The notes beneath the pieces were generated by a model, which was given only the letters and a program-made list of their open reading frames with translations, was not told where the DNA came from and did no database searches. From contig JAHFCY010000172.1 of the NCBI GenBank assembly GCA_023249255.1, positions 1-6,148 on the forward strand: 6,148 nucleotides of DNA. Direction: 5' to 3'. This document shows, piece by piece, positions 1-5,262 of this stretch. This stretch comes from Candidatus Lindowiibacteriota bacterium (GTDB lineage Bacteria > Lindowbacteria > 2-12-FULL-62-27). Each line of letters begins with the position of its first letter. The first letter of the stretch is position 1. Made by a program: the position numbers and the translations under genes.

Positions 1-2633
1 TCCTTCTGTCAGCGGCTACCCAGGAACTCGTGCGGGATCAAATGCCCAACGGAACGTCGCTCATCGATCTGGGACAACGCCGCCTCAAAGACCTTGATCG
101 GCCGGAACATGTCTTCCAACTCGTTGCGCCGGATTTGCCAGCGGAATTTCCTCCGCTTAAAACGCTCGAAACATTTCCGAACAATCTTCCGGCGCAACTC
201 ACGAGTTTCGTCGGCCGGGAAAAAGAAATGGAGGAGATCAAACGCCTCCTGAATGCGGCGCGGCTTCTCACGCTGACCGGGCCGGGCGGCACGGGCAAGA
301 CGCGTCTGTCGGTGCAGACCGCGGCGGACATGCTCGACGCTTTTACAGACGGCGTGTGGTTTGTGGAGCTTGCATCGCTGACGAATCCGGAGTTTGTCCC
401 GCAGGCGGCGGCGACGGCGCTCGGCATCCGGGAAGAGCCGGGTCAGCCGTTGATGAAAACCCTGACCGATTGGTTGCGCCACAAATCACCGCTTTTGATT
501 TTGGACAACTGCGAACATGTGGTGCAAGCCGCCGCACAAGTTGCGGACGCGATTTTGCGCGGGTGTCCGAACGTAAAAATTCTGGCGAGTAGTCGGGAAG
601 CCCTCGGAATCGCCGGCGAGACGACGTTTCAGGTTCCGTCCCTCTCGTTGCCGGATGTAAACCGATTGCCCTCCTTTGAAAGTCTGACGCAGTACGAGGC
701 CGTCCGGCTGTTCATCGACCGGGCCGTCGCCGTCAAGCCGGATTTCAAAGTGACCAACGAAAACGCGCCAACTTTGGTGCGGATCTGCCATCGCCTCGAC
801 GGCATCCCGCTCGCGATCGAGCTGGCTGTCGCGCGTGTGAAAACTTTGTCGCTGGATCAAATCGCGGCGCGCCTCGACGACCGGTTCCGCCTCCTCACCG
901 GCGGAAGCCGCACAGCATTGCCGCGCCAGCAAACTCTTCGCGCCCTCATCGACTGGAGCTACGACTTGCTGTCGGAATCCGAGCGTGCGCTTCTTCGGCG
1001 GCTGTCGGTATTTCAAGGCGGGTGGACGTTGGAATCCGCAGAGGCAGTTTGTTCAGGCGAAGGAGTAGAGAGGCCCGATATTTTAGACGGGGTGAGTCAC
1101 CTTGTCGACAAATCGCTCGTGAAAGTGGAGGAACGAGACGAACGTGCGCGTTATCGCATGCTTCAAACCATCCGTGAGTACGCGCATGAAAAATTGCGGG
1201 AGACAGGCGAATCCGAACAGATTCGCCACAGGCATCTCGATTTCTTTCTGCGATTGGCGGAGGAAATCGAACCAACGCTTCAGAGCCGGGATCAGCAAAG
1301 AGGCATCGCCCGGCTCGATGACGAACATGACAACCTGCGGAGCGCTATAGAATGGGCGCACGATCAAGGAGGAAAAAGCGCAGAATTCGGGCTGCGGATG
1401 ACGGTCTCCCTGCATTGTTTTTGGCTTTATCGCGGGTATAGCGTCGAGGGTAAGAAATGGTTGCTTGGTTTTCTTTCGAACCCGTCCGTTGTGACTCCCG
1501 CCCTTCGGGGGAAGGCTCTTTCCCGTGCGGCCATTTTTGCATTATTCCATGCCGACACCCGAGCCCAATCGCTGGTTGAAGAGGGTCTATCCCTGTGTCG
1601 TCAATCCGGAGACACGATCAGCATCGCCCTCTTACTCGCGGCATCGGCGTGGGTGGATATGGATCCAATTCTGAGCAGAATCGACCGGGCTGAATCCCTG
1701 CTGTCGGAGGCGTTGGGCCTATTCCGGCAATCAGAAACACGATGGGGCATCGCCCTGACGTTGCTCGACCTCGGACGCGTGGCACGAATGCGGGACGACT
1801 GTAAGAGAGCAGTCGAGTTGGGGAAAGAGAGTCTGGCCATTTCTCGCGAGTTGGGAGACATCTGGGGAATCGCGGATTCGTTGCACATGCTTGGAATGTG
1901 GGCCAAAGATGGGCACGACTACGATGGCTCGCTTGTTCTGCTGGAGGAGAGTCTGGCTCTTCGAAAACAATGTGGCTACAGGCTGGGCATCTTACCGAGC
2001 TTGATCGTCCTTGGAGATTTGGAGATGGATGGCCGGGGCAATTTCGACAAAGCTGATTCATACTTTGAGGAAAGCCTGAAGGTCGCGCGCGATATGGGGA
2101 TCGCCATCGATATCGCAATCGTTCTCTTCAGACTCGGAGTCGTGGCTTGGCGGAAAGGGGATTTGGACCGTGCCCGAAAGTTATTGGAGGAAAGTCTGAC
2201 GCTTCGAAAGGAAATTTTTTGGGGCGATGAAGGCTGCTACGCGTTCTACTATACCTGCCTCGGTGACGTTGCCGTGTCCCAGACAGATTTCAACCGGGCG
2301 GAGTCGCTTTACAGAAAGCGGGCCGAGGGACTGCGAACGCAGCTCTGGGACAAATGGGGAATCGACGCAACACTCCGAGGGCTCGCCGTGGTTGCCGGGA
2401 TGCGAGGCCAATCAGACCGGTCAGGAATTCTGTTCGGCGCCGTCGAACGTCTTCGGGAGATCATGCCGATTCCCGTACCGAAAATATGGCTCGCCGATTT
2501 TGATAGGAATGTCGCGTCGGTGCACGATCGCGTGGACCAATCGGCATTTCGGACGGGCTGGGTGAAAGGTCGTGAGATGAGTTTGGAGGAATCTATCGAG
2601 TTTGCATTAGATTCAACCGTTTGTCCAAACTGA
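1..2633 (+). CDS. Adenylate/guanylate cyclase–STAND ATPase–TPR regulatory protein (5' truncated by window edge)
   Basis: The reading frame is open from base 3 and gives 876 visible residues. The GTG at 30-32 is an internal valine, because the preceding codons (LLSAATQEL) continue the typical end of a class III nucleotide cyclase domain. Visible residues 1-45 are that cyclase tail, including the DLGQRRLKDLDRPEHVFQL stretch. A STAND/NB-ARC-like ATPase follows (COG3903 type). It has FVGRE at about 69, Walker A GPGGTGKT at 93-100, Walker B LLILDN at 164-169, a sensor-like LASSRE near 194, GIPLAIELA near 267 and a winged-helix region from about 305 (LPRQQTLRALIDWSYDLL onward). Residues from about 525 to 780 form TPR repeats. 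The C-terminal GREMSLEESIEFAL resembles the usual ending of these proteins. The family is thought to be cytoplasmic signal transducers: the TPR/STAND part senses a ligand or partner and the cyclase makes a cyclic nucleotide. Whether this cyclase is active cannot be seen, since its catalytic core is outside the window. Walker A has Thr where Val is more common. Confidence 0.93.
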   Translation, partial: LLSAATQELVRDQMPNGTSLIDLGQRRLKDLDRPEHVFQLVAPDLPAEFPPLKTLETFPNNLPAQLTSFVGREKEMEEIKRLLNAARLLTLTGPGGTGKTRLSVQTAADMLDAFTDGVWFVELASLTNPEFVPQAAATALGIREEPGQPLMKTLTDWLRHKSPLLILDNCEHVVQAAAQVADAILRGCPNVKILASSREALGIAGETTFQVPSLSLPDVNRLPSFESLTQYEAVRLFIDRAVAVKPDFKVTNENAPTLVRICHRLDGIPLAIELAVARVKTLSLDQIAARLDDRFRLLTGGSRTALPRQQTLRALIDWSYDLLSESERALLRRLSVFQGGWTLESAEAVCSGEGVERPDILDGVSHLVDKSLVKVEERDERARYRMLQTIREYAHEKLRETGESEQIRHRHLDFFLRLAEEIEPTLQSRDQQRGIARLDDEHDNLRSAIEWAHDQGGKSAEFGLRMTVSLHCFWLYRGYSVEGKKWLLGFLSNPSVVTPALRGKALSRAAIFALFHADTRAQSLVEEGLSLCRQSGDTISIALLLAASAWVDMDPILSRIDRAESLLSEALGLFRQSETRWGIALTLLDLGRVARMRDDCKRAVELGKESLAISRELGDIWGIADSLHMLGMWAKDGHDYDGSLVLLEESLALRKQCGYRLGILPSLIVLGDLEMDGRGNFDKADSYFEESLKVARDMGIAIDIAIVLFRLGVVAWRKGDLDRARKLLEESLTLRKEIFWGDEGCYAFYYTCLGDVAVSQTDFNRAESLYRKRAEGLRTQLWDKWGIDATLRGLAVVAGMRGQSDRSGILFGAVERLREIMPIPVPKIWLADFDRNVASVHDRVDQSAFRTGWVKGREMSLEESIEFALDSTVCPN
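1575..2336 (+). repeat. TPR array with ~40-residue period inside the cyclase/STAND protein
   Basis: Seven helix-like units recur at a near-constant step of 40-42 codons, beginning at about 1575 (VEEGLSLCR), 1701 (SEALGLFR), 1821 (GKESLAISR), 1941 (LEESLALRK), 2064 (FEESLKVAR), 2184 (LEESLTLRK) and 2310 (YRKRAEGLR). Between them lie the companion helices with an LG or LA core (for example LLDLGRVA, HMLGMWA, IVLGDLE, FRLGVVA, TCLGDVA). This period matches longer TPR variants (TPR_10/TPR_12 type) rather than the 34-residue classic TPR. The units at 1941-1967 and 2184-2210 are also close at the DNA level (22 of 27 positions match by my count), which suggests internal duplication. The array probably forms a superhelical binding surface for a protein partner or effector. 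Confidence 0.8.
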
Positions 2634-2645
2634 ATTCAACTTCAA
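2634..2645. other. 12-nt convergent intergenic gap
   Basis: The stop codon of the plus-strand regulator (TGA, 2631-2633) and that of the minus-strand permease (TAA, read from 2648 to 2646) are separated by only 12 A/T-rich bases. There is no GC-rich stem followed by a T-run in either direction. The only inverted repeat nearby is a 5-bp GTTTG/CAAAC pair at 2619-2630 with a 2-nt loop, which is too tight to fold as a terminator. Transcripts from the two sides probably run into each other or end by a Rho-dependent mechanism. Confidence 0.75.
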
Positions 2646-3440
2646 TTACGACCCCGTACTCGCGTAGTGCCGAAGGCCGAACAGCCACACCCGGTATGAG
2701 ACCGCCAGCAGAATCGCGGCGGTAATGGGGCCAAGCCAAGGGAGGATTCCGGCGGGACGGCCCAAGAGAAAACAGGCCGGGTAAAATGACGCGAACCCGA
2801 ATGGGATGACCCACGTGAGGAGGGTGCTGACGACTTTCGGATAAATCGTCAGCGGGTATCGGGCGAATTCGTGCAGGTTGAAAACCATCTGGGTCACCGG
2901 GACAGATTCCATGATCCAGAACGCGCTCACGGAGGTCATCAGTTGCAAAGCGAAAAAGATGGCCGCGCCGGAGATCACCGCCGCGATCAGATACACCGCC
3001 AGAAACGGCGTCCAGTGGATGCCTACTGCCGCTGACGATTTGGCGACCAGAACGGCGCCCACCAGAAAATTTCCGAGGCCGTCATGGCAGAACCGGTCGG
3101 CCAGCAGGTGAAACAGCGGATTAATGGGCCGCACGAGAAAGCGGTCAAACCCGCCGGTTCGGATGTATTGCCCGCCCATCGTCCACAAATTGTCGGCGAA
3201 CATGTGGGGGATGGACCTTGCCAGCGTCACGAGTCCGTAGATCAGCAAAATTTCGTCGAACGTCCATCCTTTGAGATTCGGCACCTGCCGCATCACGACC
3301 CACACGGTCAGTAAGCTCGCCGCTTGAAGAACGAGAGTCGACGCCGCGCCAATCAGAAAATTGATCCGGTATTCCATCAATATCTTGAACCGCTGAAGCA
3401 GGAATTCCCTGTAGAGCCGACAATATCGCAGAATTCTCAT
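2646..3440 (-). CDS. ABC-2 family transporter permease (COG3694/PF06182-like), second permease of the operon
   Basis: This 264-residue integral membrane protein is predicted to be one half of the channel of an ABC-2 type exporter. The ATG at 3440 is chosen because it overlaps the upstream permease stop as ATGA and gives a normal N-terminus (MRILRYCRLYREFLLQRFK), a cytoplasmic amphipathic helix typical of the family. The longer frame upstream only reads through the neighbouring gene in another phase. About six hydrophobic segments are visible, near residues 28-50, 62-80, 119-136, 145-175, 200-225 and 231-255. Between TM2 and TM3 lies a cytoplasmic segment with GGFDRFLVRPINPLF (96-110), a hallmark of this family that also has a counterpart in the partner permease. 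It is the last gene of the minus-strand operon. The length fits the family (about 260). The substrate is unknown. COG3694 versus COG4587 is assigned from memory of the families, not from a search. Confidence 0.9.
   Translation of the reverse strand: MRILRYCRLYREFLLQRFKILMEYRINFLIGAASTLVLQAASLLTVWVVMRQVPNLKGWTFDEILLIYGLVTLARSIPHMFADNLWTMGGQYIRTGGFDRFLVRPINPLFHLLADRFCHDGLGNFLVGAVLVAKSSAAVGIHWTPFLAVYLIAAVISGAAIFFALQLMTSVSAFWIMESVPVTQMVFNLHEFARYPLTIYPKVVSTLLTWVIPFGFASFYPACFLLGRPAGILPWLGPITAAILLAVSYRVWLFGLRHYASTGS
3437..3440 (-). other. ATGA stop/start overlap between the two permease genes
   Basis: Read on the minus strand, the four bases ATGA contain the start of the second permease (ATG, 3440-3438) and the stop of the first (TGA, 3439-3437). 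Such overlaps usually mean translational coupling by termination-reinitiation. Coupling would keep two subunits of one complex in balanced amounts, and this overlap also fixes the start of the downstream gene. Confidence 0.9.
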
Positions 3441-4249
3441 CCGCCTTGCACCGTGACTTTCCGGATGGCGACCCCAAAAAACGTCCGAGACAAAATTCCC
3501 AACCCGACAATCCACGCGATCTGTATCAGCCACAATCTCGGCGCGTCCGACACGGGTGCAATCCCGCTGAGAATCGACACGGGAACGTAGAGCGCCTGCG
3601 CAAACGGCATGGCACGGCAGATCCGTTCGAGCCATTCCGGCATGAATTGCAGGGGAACGAGGGCGCCGCTGAAAAACGCGGCCACGCCTTCACGCAGGAC
3701 CCACAGCCCCCAGACTTCGGTCGTATAAAACACGAGACAACTGAACATCCAGTCGAACAAAAAAACGACCGCCTGACCCAGCCAGACCGTCACCGCGAAG
3801 ACTGCCCAGACGCGCGGATCGGACGGCAGATGCATTTCAAAACAGACACACGCGATGATCACCAGCGGAATCTGGATCACGATCATCGTGGCTGAAACGC
3901 CCATGCATTCCGCGTACCAGCGGCTCTGAAAATCCACAGGCCGCAGAAGTTCAATCCCTACATCGCCCTCCCGAACCAGCCGGCCCATGACCATCGGCAG
4001 GCGGCTCTGAACCAGCGGCGATAAAATCTGCGCGAGGAGGATGTAGTTCAGTGTCTGCGCGAGGCTGAGTCCCCGGATGTCGCCGCCTCCGGCGTAGACC
4101 GCGTTCCAGAAATAATAAAAAACCGTCAGAGAAAAAATCCGGACAAAAAAGTCCATCCACACCCAGAGCCGGTATGCCAGAAAGAGTTTGGGAATCATAC
4201 CCGCGAACGCCGCCAGCGCGCGCATTTTTGTCCAAATCCGCCGGATCAT
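3437..4249 (-). CDS. ABC-2 family transporter permease (COG4587-like), first permease of the operon
   Basis: This 270-residue membrane protein is the other predicted half of the exporter channel. The ATG at 4249 is supported by the ATGA overlap with the ATPase stop and by a plausible N-terminal amphipathic helix (MIRRIWTKMRALAAFAGMIP). Upstream codons in this frame lie inside the ATPase gene and look like out-of-frame translation rich in R, H, P and G. Hydrophobic segments are visible near residues 28-52, 64-82, 115-137, 144-166, 168-200 and 239-258. A cytoplasmic REGDVGIELLRPVDFQSRW segment (93-111) matches in position and pattern the GGFDRFLVRP segment of the partner permease. The region SGALVPLQFMPEWLERI (194-210) resembles the ABC-2 signature area before the last transmembrane helix. 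It probably forms a heterodimer with the second permease and is driven by the adjacent ATPase. The transported molecule cannot be deduced. Confidence 0.9.
   Translation of the reverse strand: MIRRIWTKMRALAAFAGMIPKLFLAYRLWVWMDFFVRIFSLTVFYYFWNAVYAGGGDIRGLSLAQTLNYILLAQILSPLVQSRLPMVMGRLVREGDVGIELLRPVDFQSRWYAECMGVSATMIVIQIPLVIIACVCFEMHLPSDPRVWAVFAVTVWLGQAVVFLFDWMFSCLVFYTTEVWGLWVLREGVAAFFSGALVPLQFMPEWLERICRAMPFAQALYVPVSILSGIAPVSDAPRLWLIQIAWIVGLGILSRTFFGVAIRKVTVQGG
3444..3447 (-). promoter_or_regulatory. Weak Shine-Dalgarno-like AAGG before the second permease
   Basis: On the minus strand AAGG lies only 3 nt before the ATG at 3440, within AAGGCGG. The spacing is shorter than ideal, so re-initiation through the ATGA overlap is likely to matter more than independent initiation. 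Confidence 0.35.
4246..4249 (-). other. ATGA stop/start overlap between ATPase and first permease
   Basis: On the minus strand the ATPase stop (TGA, 4248-4246) overlaps the permease start (ATG, 4249-4247). This is the second identical overlap in the operon and supports translational coupling of ATPase and channel subunits. Confidence 0.9.
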
Positions 4250-5253
4250 GGGGGCACGTTTTCCTTCAAGGCTCCGTTGTAAATCTGTCGTACAACCGAC
4301 GACAGGTCGGGTTCGGCCAGAGAAAAATCGACGACATCGATCTGGTCCATGACCGCCGACGCCACCTTGCTTGCCGTGGTTTTCGTGCGGTCGAATTTCA
4401 ATATGAGTTTGCGATCCTCCGGATTCTGCGGCGCGGTCTCCACTCCCGGCGGCAGGCTGATCGTCGCGGCGAAACCGGCGGTTTCGAACGTGATGGTGCG
4501 GTACCGGCCGAACCGTTCCTGGATCGTGGTCAGGGGGCCGTCGTAGATGATGCGGCCGGCGTCGATGATGATCACCCGCCGGCACAATTTTTCGATGTCG
4601 CCCAGATCGTGCGTCGTTAGAAACACGGTTGTACCGTTTCGCTTGTTCTGTTCCCGGATGAACTCGCGGATTCGTTCCTTGACGATGAGGTCCAGCCCGA
4701 TCGTCGGCTCGTCGAGATAGACGATCCGGGGTTCGTGAATGAGGGCGGCGGTAAGCTCGGCGCGCATTTTTTGTCCCAGGGACATGCTGCGGATCGGCAC
4801 GCGAAGCAGGTCTCCGAGGTCAAGCATGCCGCAAAATTGATCGAGGAGTTCGCGGTACCGGCCGGGATCGATCTCGTAAATTTTGGAGATGAGGTTGAGA
4901 GACTCGATGAATGCCAGGTCCCACCAGAGCTGGGATCGCTGGCCGAACACGACTCCGATTTCCCGTGCGTTGTCGACTCTCTGCCGGTGGGGGTCGCGCC
5001 CGAGGACCCTGACCATCCCGGCCGTCGGTTCCAGAATTCCCGTCAGCATCTTGATCGTCGTCGACTTGCCCGCGCCGTTCACGCCGATGTAGCCGACCAC
5101 TTCACCGGGTTCGACGGTGAAACGCACGCCGTCGACGGCCGCCGTCTCCTGAACGACCGGCCGAAACAGAGCTTTCACCGCCCCCGCGATCCCCGGTTCC
5201 TTCCGGTTTGTCCGGAATTTTTTGGACAAGTTGACGACTTCGATGACGGGCAT
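4246..5253 (-). CDS. ABC transporter ATP-binding protein (COG4586-like)
   Basis: This 335-residue cytoplasmic ATPase powers the two adjacent permeases. All core motifs are present: Walker A GVNGAGKST at 57-65, Q-loop Gln105 in VFGQRSQLWWDL, signature SLGQKMRAEL at 158-167 (SLGQ in place of the usual SGGQ), Walker B IVYLDEP at 177-183 with catalytic Glu182, a D-loop at IGLD (185-188), and the switch histidine His215 in LTTHD. So it should hydrolyse ATP. An insertion before the first core strands (about residues 14-38, KFRTNRKEPG to VVQE) and a C-terminal extension of about 90 residues (from about 245) are typical of this exporter subgroup; the extension resembles the extra regulatory domain of other ABC-2 ATPases. 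The length is as expected. The ATG at 5253 begins the canonical MPVIEVVNLSKKF and lies 9 nt after the stop of the AGE-like gene. I see no clear Shine-Dalgarno, so it may be translated by coupling. The substrate is unknown. Confidence 0.95.
   Translation of the reverse strand: MPVIEVVNLSKKFRTNRKEPGIAGAVKALFRPVVQETAAVDGVRFTVEPGEVVGYIGVNGAGKSTTIKMLTGILEPTAGMVRVLGRDPHRQRVDNAREIGVVFGQRSQLWWDLAFIESLNLISKIYEIDPGRYRELLDQFCGMLDLGDLLRVPIRSMSLGQKMRAELTAALIHEPRIVYLDEPTIGLDLIVKERIREFIREQNKRNGTTVFLTTHDLGDIEKLCRRVIIIDAGRIIYDGPLTTIQERFGRYRTITFETAGFAATISLPPGVETAPQNPEDRKLILKFDRTKTTASKVASAVMDQIDVVDFSLAEPDLSSVVRQIYNGALKENVPP
4262..4266 (-). promoter_or_regulatory. Possible Shine-Dalgarno AAGGA before the first permease
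   Basis: AAGGA sits 12 nt before the ATG at 4249 on the minus strand, inside the end of the ATPase gene. The spacing is a little long, so this is a weak but plausible ribosome binding site that could assist re-initiation at the overlap. Confidence 0.4.
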
Positions 5254-5262
5254 GGCGTCGCG
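5254..5262 (-). other. 9-nt spacer between AGE-like gene and ABC ATPase gene
   Basis: Only 9 bases separate the TAG stop of the AGE-like gene (5265-5263 on the minus strand) from the ATG of the ATPase. There is no room for a promoter, and no AGGAGG-like site is seen just before the ATG. The two genes are therefore very probably on one transcript. Confidence 0.8.

Noticed and set aside
30-32. GTG as the start of the cyclase/STAND gene
   Set aside because: The frame is open to the left edge and the preceding residues LLSAATQEL fit the cyclase domain end, so this is an internal Val codon.
9-1016. Several minus-strand frames opposite the cyclase/STAND ATPase region
   Set aside because: The plus-strand protein carries clear ATPase motifs across this whole stretch; the antisense frames show low-complexity R/S/P-rich translations with no domain.
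2619-2630. GTTTG-TC-CAAAC inverted repeat as a terminator
   Set aside because: The stem is 5 bp with a 2-nt loop that cannot close, is A/T-rich, lies inside the coding end, and has no following T-run on either strand.
3441-3635. N-terminal extension of the second permease (65 extra codons)
   Set aside because: It lies within the first permease in another phase and lacks a membrane-protein-like N-terminus. The ATGA overlap at 3437-3440 gives a better start.
4250-4585. N-terminal extension of the first permease (112 extra codons)
   Set aside because: It overlaps the coding ATPase C-terminus and translates to H/R/P-rich sequence unlike any permease. The ATG at 4249 overlaps the ATPase stop.
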